A stretch of 64,000 bases of DNA from Certhia americana (taxonomy: Eukaryota; Chordata; Aves; Passeriformes; Certhiidae), in contig CM031858.1 of NCBI GenBank assembly GCA_018697195.1, positions 109,244,944 to 109,308,943 on the forward strand. Reading direction: 5' to 3'. Below, in pieces: positions 24,961-37,800 of the stretch (position 1 is the stretch's first letter; each line of letters begins with the position of its first letter). The notes under the pieces are model-generated. The model was given only the letters and a program-made list of their open reading frames with translations. It did not search any database and had not been told where the DNA came from. Made by a program: the position numbers and the translations under genes.

Positions 24961-27277
24961 CCGGTTTTCTCTCTCATTTTTATGTGTTGCAATTATGAAG
25001 AATTCAGTAAAGAATTCAATAAGTGAGCAAGGAGGATGCATATCATGGGTAGGACAGAGAACTCACACTGTAGACAATCGAAGCATCACTGAGCTTTGAA
25101 GGTACATTTATTTGCCTGCTAGGTAGATAAAGACACACATCTGAGAGATCTCAAGAACAAAGAAATTCTTGTTTTCTTCAGCTTCTGTTAACATGGTTTA
25201 GAATTTCAAACCAAGATTTTTGTTGTTGTTGTTGTTTGATTTTTTAACAAAAGTTGGGCCAAGCAATTTCAGAGTTTTACCAGAGAGTGAGATAATTGTT
25301 CCACTGGGATTAAAGGAATTTTAATAACTGCTTAGCAGCAACCACCTAATGGCTTAAGGTCAAGCTGTCTTCAACCACCTCTATAATCAATTATTTTAAA
25401 CGTGTTTCTGTTGAGTGACAAAAAAAAATTGAATATCCAGCATAAGTGAGATTTTCAAGTGAAATTCTGCACCAGACTCCAGACAGACTGCCCTCCAGGC
25501 TCTAGGGAACTGTGGAAGGGCTTGGCACTTTTCTCTCAATCTGCACACATTATCAGAATTGGGGAAAAGAAAAAAAAAAAAGAAGAAACTGACGTACTTT
25601 GCTCCTTTGGCAAAGTCCTAACTGTCTGCATATACTTTTTTTGATATGTCATTGAAAAAAAAAGATGATTCAAAATATAAAATAGTCAGAGAACATGATT
25701 TTTTTTTTCATTCCTTCTATGTCTTTTGAGAGTATTTTCTCTATCACCTTCAATTGTCACAAGAAGTATCATGTAAATGCTAACTGTCTGCAAAGAAAAA
25801 ATACAATTGACCACTGAAAAGTATAGTAAACAGAAATGATCACCTATTTTATGTGTTAGTAAACAAAGCAACAGTTCTCTGTGCCATAACATTTTTTTCT
25901 GATGAGCCATCCCTTAGGAAATTCAAAAATCTGACAGGCTAAGTTTATACAAGTTGCATTAAAGAAATTAGAATATACAACAGTTTCTAGCACTTGAGCT
26001 TCCTGACAAATGGTCTTATAGCAAGAACTGGTCAGCTTATCTCCTTTTCTGTCAAGTATTCACCTTCAGTGAAAGCTTTGTATGCATTTTAATTTGTCTT
26101 AAATTTATTCATAACTAGATTAGCAGTTTCTAGCAATCATTTGTTTTGCTTTTCTGATTTCAGCCATCTCTTCTTTTTTATGCCACCTGCTGTATTTGCC
26201 TTCTGTTCAGAGTATGCTTTTGACAGTTACTAATAATGCAGATTAGATTTACTTACTTTGACAGGCAAAACACTGTGCAAAACCAAAACAATAGAATCCC
26301 ATATTCATTTTCTCAGTCTAAGTAGTAGCTTAAAAGGCCAAGCCAAATTTTTAAGAGCATTAATTAATTAACAAAGCAGGTGTCTTATAGAACTTAAATA
26401 TTGACTGTGAAAATCTGGCTATGGTGATATAATTCAGACTTCTTATTAGCCTATTTTTTACTATTTATTTCTCATCTCTAAAATATCATTCTTTCTCATT
26501 CATAATTAAAAAAAAAAAGAAAAAGAAAAAGTAAAAGAAAAAAACTATTTACAGCATTTTAGATATGGTGATCAAGCCCAGACAGAAACTGTGTTTATTA
26601 TGCATTTAAGATGTATGGTTAGATGATGGCAGAAACAGCGAGTGTATTAAATGACTGCCCTATGCACCAGTGGATCATTGACCTACAGTATCCTCCACAT
26701 GGCAGCCTGGCAAAACTCCTGAATTGTAGAAGTCTATGCTGTTTCCATGTATTTAACTTAGAAGATGCATGAATTACAGTGATCACACAGAAAAAGCTAT
26801 AGTGCCTCATGCTGCATTATAATAGGATTGTTCCATAATTGGCATTGTTAATGGAAAAAAGATTGGGTTGTTGGGTTTTTTTGTTTAAATCTAGGTTAAG
26901 ATAGAATAAGCATGTTAGATGTAATTTAGCCCACAGATGCAAATATAAGGACCCTTTTAAATGGAAATAAGAATAATTTAGAACATTAGAGAAGAAAAGA
27001 TGACCTTCAAAAAGAGGAATTTCTGTAGAGACATAAAAGTTATCTTATAGAATATGTATATAGTAGTGATTCATAGGTAGTCAACTACGCAGAATTCCAA
27101 ATTAGCTGGAAATCCACTGACGGATGTATTTTTTAAAAAGAAAAAAAATTATGTGAATATAAAATTGAAGCTGTTATTTTTCTTTCCAGATGGGGCTGCT
27201 TCCAAAGACTTTCATTAGACCTACAGATTGCAATGCATAATGTTCTGCTGTAACAAGGGGAAGAGGATTTTTTTCAC

Positions 27278-27296
27278 GGTGTCTACATTAGACACC
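27278..27296. repeat. 8-bp inverted repeat, 3-nt loop
   Basis: GGTGTCTA - CAT - TAGACACC, perfect arms. Confidence 0.9.
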
Positions 27297-28001
27297 TAAT
27301 TTGGGAGACAGTTAATTGCCTAGGCTCATTATATATCCAAAGAATAAAAGTAAGCATCTCCAAAGGGCACCTCAGAGCATCTCAATTAGGCGGAATCTAC
27401 CTCCATTTATTATACAAAGAACTGAGACTTTAGTTTTATGGATCAGTTTTCTTAACCTGTGCAGGGTCTGTGAAACTTACATTGAGTAACCAGAGTTTTT
27501 AAGGAGGCAGATTTCCAGGAAACTGGTAGTTTATCACCTGCTGCAAAGAAATATCCAGGTTTCTCTCCAGCTCTCATTAACAGAGACCTCAGCCAACACC
27601 AAGATGCTCATTCAATGCATGTTGGTAAAAGAAGAATAAAATCACCCAGACTTGAATAGCAGCAAGATGGGGGTTTGCTGTTCTTAACTACAGGACAATA
27701 GTGCAATTGCATGGAGGCACAATCAGCAGAGAAAATGGAATGCTAGCAGGGGAAAGGAAGCTGCAATAAGAGGGACTACAGCAGAATCCAGGCTGAAGGA
27801 AGCAAAGCAGCAGCAATGACTAAGTGTTTTGGTTACTGCCGTAGAGCTTTCAGAGTTTGTAAAGGAGGAATACTAGGAGCATCTGCTGCAGTAGGCTACA
27901 GTAAGTGAGTGGGTTTGGGATCTCAAAAGCTGGCACACAACAGATAAAAAAAGAGAAACAAGTGCTGGGAAAGAGCATTCAAAACAGAGCTCTGCAATAG
28001 C

Positions 28002-28050
28002 AACACCCACCCGTCATTAAAACAACTGCTATGATGCAGTGGTGGGTGTT
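28002..28050. repeat. 10-bp inverted repeat with nested hairpin
   Basis: Outer arms AACACCCACC (28002-28011) and GGTGGGTGTT (28041-28050) are perfect reverse complements. Inside, next to the right arm, ACTGC (28025-28029) and GCAGT (28036-28040) form a second small stem. The stem is too short for a typical microRNA precursor. Confidence 0.88.
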
Positions 28051-28978
28051 AAAAGTTACAAAATTCTGGCTTAAAAGAAATGGCAAAATGATCATGGCTG
28101 CATGGGTAGTAATACAGTAGAACTCCATAAATGTGTTCTGGTACATAATTCTAGATTAGAAACTCATAATTACATACCTTGTAAGGTACTGTGATTATCT
28201 GAAGTAGCTACTCATTCTGAAGAATTTACAATAGGAAGATAGAAAAGGAAACCATCAGCATTAAATTAATACATATGAGTAAATATTTCAGGGAATACTG
28301 AACTTCATATAAAAACAAAAAAGAGACATCAGGAATGATAAAGGAAGTGCTGAATCTGACATATTTAGTGATGACATATCTAAAAAATGTCAGAAATTCT
28401 TTCTGATATCATAGGTGGGAGTGACAGAGATGCAGAACAGAAATTGGGAAATAAAAGCACAACATAGAAAAACAAATGTACCTCCTGAAGCAAATAGATC
28501 TGTGAATGTAGGCCTAAGCAATCAAGAAAGCATAGATTACTGTGTATTTAGATAATTAAAAACTCATTTGTACCTGATACAGAGTTACAAAACTTTATAT
28601 CACAGTACCTTGGTCTGTATGGACAGGTCATCCTAGTGCATAGCATTTTGCTATGGCACCAATGCAGATAAAATATTGCAAGGAAACTGAGAGTGCCTCA
28701 TGTCAAATGAACTGATATAAATGCATTTGCAACCTACATCAGAATGTATTCTCATAATCTCTACCCTATATGCATTCAAAAGATTTTCTGCTGTCTCAAT
28801 TCATAAGATGATTAACTATTGAGAGGTGATAATAAAGCAGAACTGTGCCTTAAAACTTGACTGTCTACAGTGAGAATCACAACAGAAATTGAGTGCAGGA
28901 CAAAACTGGGAGTACAAGACTTCTGAATTTAGCACTTGAGATATTCTGCAAATTTGAAGCAAACCTTTTGGCTTTATC

Positions 28979-29530
28979 TGATTCTTCTTCTCAGGGTCAG
29001 GATTAAAAATTCAAGAGACAGAATTCTTGTTCAGACTTGGATGTTTATTATTTCTTATCTACTTTACAGCCTCACTGACCATAAGTGCTTCTACATGCTA
29101 AGATAACAGAGCAAAAATGGAGTACAGAGTTCTGCCTTCAAGGTCTTTTTAAGCCTAAACTACCCAATTATGAGATGCCAACTAATTTATTTTACTTTTA
29201 ACCCAGTAACTAATCACCCATGTCCCTCACTGCGGATTTTTCTAACCAATCAGACAAAATCACCCAAACTTGAGAAGAAGAAGAAAAGAAGAAGATGAAG
29301 AAGAAGAAGAAAGAGGACTATGCCCTAAAAGCTCCATCTTGTTACATATATATTGCTTATCCTAAAACCCCAAATTCTGTGAGATAACACACTTCTATTC
29401 AACTACACACTCATGATTTCAGTACTATCACTCAATTTTGGAAGCCTTTTCCATGGCCTTTGGTCAAATGCAGTGTATCTTTGAGGATCATTCCCTATCA
29501 GCACAGAAAGCCTAAAATCTTCTGTGTACA
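28979..29530 (-). mobile_element. Endogenous retrovirus LTR, antisense
   Basis: On the minus strand the element runs from TGTACACAGAAGATTTTAGG (ending at 29530 on the plus strand) to about ...gaccctgagaagaagaatca (28979). Blocks matching avian LTRs as I remember them include the plus-strand strings ctccatcttgttacatat, ccaaattctgtgagataacacac, catgatttcagtactatcactcaattttgg and ccatggcctttggtcaaa. The AATAAA polyadenylation signal in the element's sense lies at about 29044-29049 (tttatt on the plus strand), 65 bp from the 3' end, as expected. No matching target duplication was found at these edges, so the 3' end may be truncated or misplaced. A GAA-type run lies inside it. No proviral interior adjoins, so it is a solo or partial LTR. 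Confidence 0.75.
29273..29315. repeat. (GAA)n-type purine run inside the LTR
   Basis: An imperfect GAA/AAGAAG run of about 43 bp, all purine on the plus strand apart from a single T. It probably grew from a short purine stretch in the LTR. Confidence 0.88.
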
Positions 29531-31011
29531 GGATTTCCAACACAAGTTCATTTCATATGCATCGGGAAGATATATATTAATAAGAAAATAATCTATTACA
29601 TCAAAGTATATTACCTCCACTGTCACTGAGTTTTGTTCTCTTGCAAAACTGCACTGGTCACTTTAGCTTTGGTTGCAGCTACTGGGTATAGAGATTTCCT
29701 AAAATTTGCTGCTTTGTTGCAAACCCATTTCGTGTATGTGATTTTGTATCTAACTTACTTACTGACCCAGACATTTCAGAGACTCTCATTATCTCCTAAC
29801 AAGTCTCAGTATTACCGACAGTTTTTGTATGACATTTCCAAAGAATTCTGTTTAACATACAATAGATGAGGACCAGTGCTCCATGGTGTTTTGTTTTGTC
29901 ACCCAAAGTCTTCAAGTATAAAAATTTTGCAGTTGAAAACAGTGTTATAAAACTCATTGTTTTAATTTAAAACTGATTCATGGCCAGGGAATGAAATACA
30001 GTCTAAAAAGCCAAGGCATCAGTTTGGACTTCTGGATCTCTGAATTCAGAGAAAAAAGATGACAATTTGACAAGGAATAGACAAAATAGAGATGTTCATA
30101 GAGCATTATAATTATTAATATTTTTTAAAGGAAGTCCAAACATGAAAGAAATCAGAGAAGAAATGTGCAACACAGGGAGCTTTTATCTTTTATTTGCTAT
30201 GAGAAACATCCCCCAGAAAGAACTTGGAAAGATTCAGGCACAATAATAGTATGCTATTAATAAAAAATACAACAGTAAGATGAAGGAAAAATCAAGGGAC
30301 AAAGAAAGGTACATGAAAAAAGAAAAAACAAAGGAGACAGAGAATGAAGCAAAGAAAAATAATTCATTGTGAAATTTCATTCCTATCCTTTCATTTTCCC
30401 CTATCCATCTTCCTTTGTTCTTTCTTTGTGATATTTTGAGATATGAAGATTGAGTTCCTCCTTCTGAACATTGACTAGCATGCTGTGATTGACATGTCAT
30501 CTGACAAATGTTTTGCAAAAATTGAGCTATATATCATGTATAAATTGTTCTGCAGTTGGCTTCATAAAATTGCTATGTTGCAGTTAAAAATCTTCTAGAA
30601 GTTGTTCACAATGGTAACATCAGTCCACAGATAAGAACTGAAATGTTTTTATTTCAGACTGGTTGATTCATCTTTCATAATTCTATGAACAAATCATTTG
30701 CAGTTGGGTTGTAATAGACTCTGGTGTCATTTTTATTTTCCTTAATACCTTTCTCAGTCCCAGGGAAACATATTAGATAATATCAATTCCAAACAGAACT
30801 AGTTTTATCTCCAGTATTAAATGCACTGAGTTCACAGTAGCGTTCCATTGTTAAAAAAACAACCAACCAATAATGAAAATAAAAAAACAAGAAGGCAAAC
30901 CCCCCACCTAACAGCACTGAAGTTAAGAGTTTAGCCTTTATAAACAATTCAGATTCATCAACCTCAAGAAACCAACTTTCTTATTCACTTCTGTTTTATT
31001 GTTAAGTATGG
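29531..31011. other. unique AT-rich sequence
   Basis: No gene supported. The 94-codon minus frame at 30234-30518 has a hydrophobic FSF-rich end that comes from an A-rich stretch and is not convincing. Confidence 0.55.
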
Positions 31012-31312
31012 AGTCACAGAATCATAGCATTGTTTAGGTTGGGAAAGATTATTGAGTCCATCCATTAATGCAGAACTGCCAAGGCCACCACTAAAGATGT
31101 GGTACTTGTGTCCCCAAGTGGCTACATATCTACACATCTTTTAAATATCTCCAGGGATGGCAATCCAACCCTTGCACTGAGAACCTGTTCCAGTGCTTGA
31201 CAACATTTTCAGGGAAGAAATATTTTTTTAATATCCAACCTATATCTCCCATTGTAACTTGAGGATGTTTGTTTTCATCACCTTTTACCCAGCAAGAGAG
31301 ACAAGAAAAGCC
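31012..31312 (-). repeat. CR1 LINE 3' fragment
   Basis: It starts with gagtcacagaatcatagcattgtttaggttgg and continues with aactgccaaggccaccactaaa, catcttttaaatatctccagggatgg, cctgttccagtgcttgacaac and aatatccaacctatatctccc, all typical of the antisense CR1 3' region. The right edge near 31312 is approximate. Confidence 0.92.
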
Positions 31313-32580
31313 TATTTTGCATTGTATTGTATGCAGTTCAAGACCACAAATGCTGAAATACACATTTTCCCTTTCCACAGTCTCGATTCCCTGTACAAGT
31401 TTAGCACCACATACATTCACTGTCCACTTTCAAACAGATAAAGAAAGACAACAAATCTGGAACTACAATTTGTCCAACATTTCCCCCTAAATAAAAACAC
31501 ATTGAAAATCTATGACAGCTTTCAATTGTAATGGATGTATAGATTGTAAAAGTATGCTCTAAAGCTGCTCAGAGATCCTGCGGTCTCTGAAATGTTAAAA
31601 AACCCCAGAAAACTAACTCCAAATAGGAAAGATCAGAGACACTGACAGAATGAGTTTGAAGTCACATGAAGCTAAAAATCCAACCCTTCCTTAATTATAC
31701 TATCAGTACAGAAGGTTTTTTGCTATTTTATTTTCTCAAGTATCTTAACATTTTTTTCCCATTGAAATCATGCCTTTTGGAAGGCATGTGTGATAACGCA
31801 AGGAAAGTCTCTTACTTGTGCTGGCATATGAAACTTGGGGTTAAAAAGGCAAAAATAAAATCTGGAATATAGAGGAAATGTTAGTTAGCTTACATAACTT
31901 ACTTTTATACTCAAGCTAGGGTCACATAATGCCCATTTTGCTTTTTTCTCTAGGTAAAAACTGCTACATATTCATTTCTGACAATGAAACCTTAAACATC
32001 TTGAAAAATTATATTCTTTGAAAAAAGGGGTTTACTAATTTTTCTCTTCCCCCTTTGTTTTTGACTACAGAATTCCTTTTCTGAAAGTGCCCAACAGGGA
32101 ATGAAGATAGAACTCATAGAAGACAAACTGCCTAAATGCCATCAGGATAAACAGAAATAAAAGACATCATTATTCCCTAATTTCAGTTGTATATATTTAG
32201 GTATCAGATATCTTACGTCGTACCCCCCCATGAAATGAAATTGTGTGGCACAGGAAAATTTTTAGCATCAAACAAATCTCTGAACTGCAGTAACACAGTT
32301 GCAAACAATGTGAATATAGACAGACAGTAGCAATATCTTTAAAGTATTCTAATTGTTTCCCGTTATACTTGATATTTTTTAAAAAATATTTCTACCAGTT
32401 ATTTAATATATATTAGTTGTGGACTAGGCAGTTTTGACTGATTTTTGATGTATTCCTTAAAAGTGTTTCTCTTTATACTAGTGTCCATACAACAGTTTGT
32501 AATTCTTGAAATATTATTAGCCTGACACCAAGATTAAACCTTGGAAAAATCTAAATGTCCCTGAAAATTATCATCCAAAA
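31313..32580. other. unique AT-rich sequence
   Basis: Open frames near 31260-31490 overlap the CR1 edge and are not genes. The stretch holds one weak terminal-exon candidate (32071-32160), listed separately. Confidence 0.5.
32071..32160 (+). other. Weak candidate terminal exon
   Basis: A pyrimidine tract and acceptor (cttccccctttgtttttgactacag) end at 32070. From 32071 one frame stays open for 29 codons, NSFSESAQQGMKIELIEDKL and on, to TAA at 32158-32160. AATAAA at 32156-32161 overlaps that stop codon, which would be unusually close. There is no recognised family, and a 29-codon open stretch can occur by chance in this AT-rich DNA. Confidence 0.12.
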
Positions 32581-32722
32581 TCATAAAATCATAGAACATG
32601 CTGAATGGGAAGGGACCCATCAGGATCATCAAGTCCAACTTCTGGCCCTGATCAGGGCACCCCAAGAATCACAACATGTGCCTGGTTAGGTATGTCTGAC
32701 AGGCTTAGTGCTCTGAAGTCAC
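32581..32722 (-). repeat. CR1 LINE 3'-terminal fragment
   Basis: The plus strand reads tcataaaatcatagaacatgctgaatgggaagggaccca, then caggatcatcaagtccaact, tctggccctgatcagggcacccca and a shortened block ending in gacaggcttagtgct. These are standard antisense CR1 3' blocks with a small internal deletion near 32685. Confidence 0.9.
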
Positions 32723-34158
32723 ACGTAAACTTTGCAACCAGTTGCATTTTCTGTAAGTTTGAGCCTTAACTTTACATATGAATCCCCCCACTCTTCGGGT
32801 TATTCATAATATGAATTCAGATTTGCTAGTCCCATCTCATCTTCTTGCTTAGTCCCATCGTATCTTCTCTGGTGTACTCTTGGAAAAGAACAGGTGATCA
32901 TATTAAACTGCTGCAATCTAACTCTTGCAGTCTGAGTGCCCCATTGTGGATAACAATAACAGTTCAGAAGGGTTTTTTTTTTTGCTCTTCAGAATCCTTT
33001 TGATTAGGCTGAAATTGCTAGTGCATAATTTAGTTCTGGTGAATAGTGAAGAGAGTACCTTTTGAAAATGAAAGAGAAAGAAAAACACTGATTTTCACAG
33101 AAGTGTATTAAGGATTTAAGCATACATATCTAGATTCTGATTTTGAAGTACATTGATTGTTAGGTTTCTTTATATTTCTTTTGTTAAGCATAATCAGCTT
33201 CTAGTAAAATTCAGCTGAGTCTGCAGATTCTAGCAGATAAAGATGACTTTTTGACAGGTTTTCCTTTAAGAAGATCTGGCAAATATAAATAGTATAGGGT
33301 CACAAACAAACTAATAATTCTTTTGATTTCACAGCTCTCTAAAATGAATAATGCTAACAAATATTTGCAGATTACCATGACTAAATAAAAATATGATTTA
33401 TTATAAACTTACTATGAAGAATATTTTCTTTTGTTCTCAAAACAAACAAAAAAAAGAGTTCAAATGAAGCATAGGACCTAAAAGTTTTAATTATTAAATT
33501 TTATGTAAAGAGTTATATTTGGAGAGCCTTTCTGGAACAGAGACAATATACAAAACCACTGCAAAACTCTGCACTTCATATTTCTGAAAGTACAGCAGCT
33601 GAGTGCTTCAGACAGGAAAGAGACAGTGGAAATAGATGCTATTTCCTTCTAAAGCTCTCTGAGAAATGTGTCTGAAATTGTGGCTCAGCATAAACACAGA
33701 AAGAGGTCATAATAACATCTGTACCTTAAAATTTTAATAAATGTGTGAGTCATTTGATTGCTGATGATGAATTGACCTTGATTTCCTGTTCTAATTTGAA
33801 TGACACCACTTCAGACTCATAAAGGGGAACAGCCTTTTGTTCCAGGGATCAAATTTCACTCACCATGCTGCTGCTTTTAAAGAGCAGTTGAAGCTGTCAG
33901 CTGCATTTGGCAAAGGAGAAAACAAATAATGAGTCCTTGAATTGGGTACGATTCACTGATGTGGTAGACCTGAAATACTACAGAGTACATATCCCAGTAC
34001 TAAAGCCTTAAACATGGATTTACAGTGTTGTCTGTATTCCTAAAAGTCAGTTTTACAGTACAGTTTTGAAGTGTTACAATGCAAAATGACTGTTCTTTAT
34101 AAAGAGTGGCTTTGCAAGCATCTCATTGCACCTGCACTCATCAGATACGAGAGTTGTG
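32723..34158. other. unique sequence
   Basis: No gene supported. The part at 33580-33930 is unusually free of simple repeats for this window and could be a conserved non-coding element; that impression cannot be tested from one sequence. Confidence 0.5.
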
Positions 34159-34262
34159 GAGTCATAGAATGGCTTAGGTTGGAAGGACCCTTAAAGACCA
34201 GCTAGATCCAACCCCCTCTGCCATGGGCAGGGACACCTCTCATTAGATCCCATTGCTCAGTG
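34159..34262 (-). repeat. CR1 LINE 3'-terminal fragment
   Basis: The best-preserved CR1 end in the window: gagtcatagaatggcttaggttggaaggacccttaaagacc, then tagatccaaccccctctgccatgggcagggacacct. Only about 100 bp of the 3' end is present. The close match suggests a younger insertion than the other copies. Confidence 0.95.
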
Positions 34263-34783
34263 AACTATACCACGATGACACCATGCGATGAGTGAGCAGA
34301 GGGCAAATGACATGGTGTACTTCCAATTCCCACATCCACTAATGCTGAACCTCGGAGAGCACGTCTGCATTGCCACAAAGTCAAAGTCTAAACCCCAGGG
34401 ATGGAGATTCATATTATGGTGTGTGCTCCTATGTACAATGTTGTCTCATGAGGCTCTTGACTGCTATATACAATACTTCAGCTTGCACTGGTGTTCAGAA
34501 GTATGGGAAATAATTACAACAACAGCAATTTTAATAAACACAAAGGCCATCAGAAAAGTATTTTAATTGAAGAAGAATAATAAGGGAACCCTTGCAAGAA
34601 GTAGTCGTATGTAAAAGTTTTTATATGAAGGTGGTAGGCACCCTTTCATGTAATACTAATGTCTTTTTAAGGACAGCTTTGATTCTATGTGGCACAAAAT
34701 CTTCTGATTAGAAACAATAATGAAAAAAATTGAAATAAAGAAAAACAGCTATCATTATTTGTGTACTTAGAGCAAGGTGCTCT

Positions 34784-34848
34784 CTTTTTGATTTGCAGTA
34801 CAAATCTTTTTGCAATCTTTTTGCAATCTTTTTGATTTGCAGTACAAA
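34784..34848 (+). repeat. Local duplication, 21 bp copied 44 bp apart
   Basis: CTTTTTGATTTGCAGTACAAA occurs identically at 34784-34804 and 34828-34848. Between them tctttttgcaa is repeated in tandem. The perfect identity implies a recent slippage or duplication event. Confidence 0.92.
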
Positions 34849-37800
34849 AACTTTTCTGATAATTGTCCTATTTGTCTTTTTGAAAACAACCAAACTATTA
34901 GACTAGAAGATTTAGAGCAGAGGTCTTTAAAATGCATCTATAAGCTTATGTAGCAAAAAAGTTAAGAACATCTTTTAAAGTTATTAAAAACTTCATTTGA
35001 ATAGCTAGAAGCTTCTTTCTAAGCTTGTTAAAAGACATTCAGAATTTGTTCTTTTGTTCCCACCAAGCCTTGAAGGCTTAGAATTTAATTTAAAATACTA
35101 AAGTTTTATTTTCTCAAGCTCAGATGCTCCTTAAAGCCTAAGTAATTCATAGGACAATCAAATTCCCTTGTACATGACGTGACATAATTACTTTTAAGAA
35201 AATTTAAAATGATGCCATGAACTGTACTAAGTCTTCTGGCCTTCATCAACTCTTGCAGTAATTATCTGTCGAAGAAAAAGGCTTTTGGAGACAAAAATTG
35301 GTTATAAATCATTAAAAGCATTCTTGTCGTACTTTTTAATTAGCTGATTTGCAGCACTTATTAAAAGATAACTTTTCTTTTTGGCTCCTGTCTGTCTGAA
35401 ATGTTTGATTAGACAAAGACTTCTTGACATCTAAGAAGAGTTGTTTTCAATCACTTTTATGTAAAATAATTGCTCTTTGACATCGCAGTTTAATACATAG
35501 TGTCAGTTGTGCCAGAAAAAAAAAAATAAAAAAGAAAACCAAACCAAACCCTCAAAAGCCCTGTACTCAGAGTTCGGGTCTTCACTAGAGGTTTTATACA
35601 CAAGCTGTTTTGATTCTGGATTGCACTGTAGGTTCAAGAGGTTGAAACATCCTTTGTTAACATGTCAGTGTATATAAATCTGAATTTATTAAAAATCTTC
35701 CTACTTAATACTGACATTACCAGATAACATTAACTTTGCTGTTAAAAAGGTGTTTATGTGAAATCAAGAGTAAATATGACACTAATAAAGCCTGCACTGT
35801 AATATACTGAATCTTTTAAGTCTGTTGTTTGTAAAGCAAAACTATCATTAGGATACAGCAAGGAAGTGTGCTTCATGCTAAAGATCCTTTATGATGATAC
35901 ATCAAAGAAACTGCCTGATAAATCTGATCCTTAGATGATATCTGCAGAAATCTTGCCAAAGTCTTGCATTATTTGGTATAACTTCACTAGATAATGATGT
36001 GATATGAAATTTAAAACTTCTCAATAGGTGATATAATTGGGTCTTTTTTGTTTATCAAATAAAAAATTATTTTATATTAAGAAATAGCTACTTTTCATTG
36101 TCATTAATTTGACCAGCTCAGTTTTATATATGAAAAATATTTTGAGAGGCAATGTTTTCCTAAATTCTCTTGGTTCAGTATTTAAAGTACTCCCTGGACT
36201 GGGTTAAGAAAGCCTTCTGAATATATTACTGCAGGCAGGGAAATCTGAGATTAAGTACACCACAAATAAAGAGGTTTTGTTACAAAGTTTGGAGACAGTA
36301 TTATATGATATATTTCATATTAATAGTAAATCCATGCTAATGTAACAGTCACTAGGGAGAGCTTAAGAAAAAATAGCAGCAGGAAATGTAAAGCAAATGT
36401 AAAGGTTGATTTTTTTTTTTTTTTTGACAGCTTTAATATCATTTCTTTGGGACTCCATTTTCCTCATATTTTGTAGGAAGAAAATAGAGGATGCTTAGGA
36501 AACCAAGAATGTTTTTTCTTATCTTCCTGTGACTGCATGCAATATCTGTAGCAATCCCTGATATATGTTCAGAAACACAAAGACCAATTATAGACTCAAA
36601 ACTGGCGGTGTGAAATATGGTTGTCTCTCCAGGAGAGAAACAGTGTTCTCTCTCCTGTTCCTCTTCAAAGGTTAGTGGTTCAGCTGAGGTAATGTAGGTT
36701 TGTATCATGATATAAGAATCTCTTTCTTAATGACACTGTTTTACTCTTTCTGTATAAATTTCATTGTTGTAGTAGCTCATATACATCTATCAAACATGGA
36801 ATTTATGTCACTCATAGGCTTGGGATGTAATTGGAAACAACTGCACACTCACAAAGGCATTCACATTTTAGTTCTCTCAAATAAATTTATGTGCAGCTAC
36901 ATACATTTTAGTTCTCTGTATATTTTCAAGTAGAAATTGGAATTTGGACTCTAACTGAATGAACATTACTATTTTCAAACTTATGGGTTTTTTTTCCGTA
37001 TCCTCTTCTTGGCCCAAAATTCTGAAACACCTGTCCACTAAGTGGTAAAATTTCAACAAGAAAAGCTGAAATGCCAGCCTTCTGACTTATTTTGCCAGCC
37101 ATATATTAATATAAATAAATTACTTATATTCTCATTTAAAGGAAAAATCAACCAAGCATTCTCTGTAGGGCTATAGAGCTGTGAAAAAATACGTCTCTTA
37201 TCAGTCCAGAATTAATATTCAAAACTCTGGAGAAGCTGAGATACCAGGGAAAGTTTTTGCATGTCTACCTGAGGCAATCAATAGCCTTCTCACTCTGTCA
37301 GACTACAAGCTGATGCTGGTGTTATGGGATGAGCTCAGGCATCCAGCCCTTGGGTGCAGATTCTGCTCTGAGAAGAAGCTCTTCAGGAGCACCACCAGCA
37401 TGCCCAGCTTCCATCTGATGATGTGACGTGTGCTGTAGATTCTCTGTATTCTGTCATTTTTGCCTGTTGTTTCCCAATTACACCAGATTTTCAGTGTAGC
37501 CAGAAATGTGGGACTGTTCAAGCATTGCTTTGGTGAGGATTGTACAGAGCATGTTTTCCCCAATTTAGATAGGATAGAGCTGGGTGTGAATTTCAAAAAA
37601 TTTTCACTGACCTTAATCACTAAGTTTATTTTATTATTAGAAATTAGGAAAGAAAGGAAGAAAGAGGGATAATTAGATTTCTCCCTGCTTCAGGCTCCAT
37701 CAAAGATACATTAAAAATTAAGCTACAAAGAGATATCTAACAGAAATTTTTAAAGATAGAAAACTAGTTAGACCAAATGGATAAATACTTCCAACTTTTC

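Larger units (their letters stand above)
24961..28978. other. unique AT-rich sequence with hairpin-forming repeats
   Basis: No gene supported. It includes a (TTG)n run near 25216-25234, an A-rich run near 26506-26543 and two inverted-repeat structures listed separately. The stretch 27200-27440 is of mixed composition without simple repeats and could be regulatory. Confidence 0.5.

Noticed and set aside
28002..28050. Hairpin considered as a microRNA precursor
   Set aside because: The 10-bp stem is much too short for Drosha/Dicer substrates.
36439..36708. 89-codon minus frame with a mixed, protein-like composition
   Set aside because: No recognised domain. An acceptor-like site exists, but I found no convincing donor or polyadenylation signal.
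37303..37620. 105-codon minus frame and moderately GC-rich sequence around 37310-37430
   Set aside because: No recognised protein or repeat, and splice borders were not convincing on either strand.
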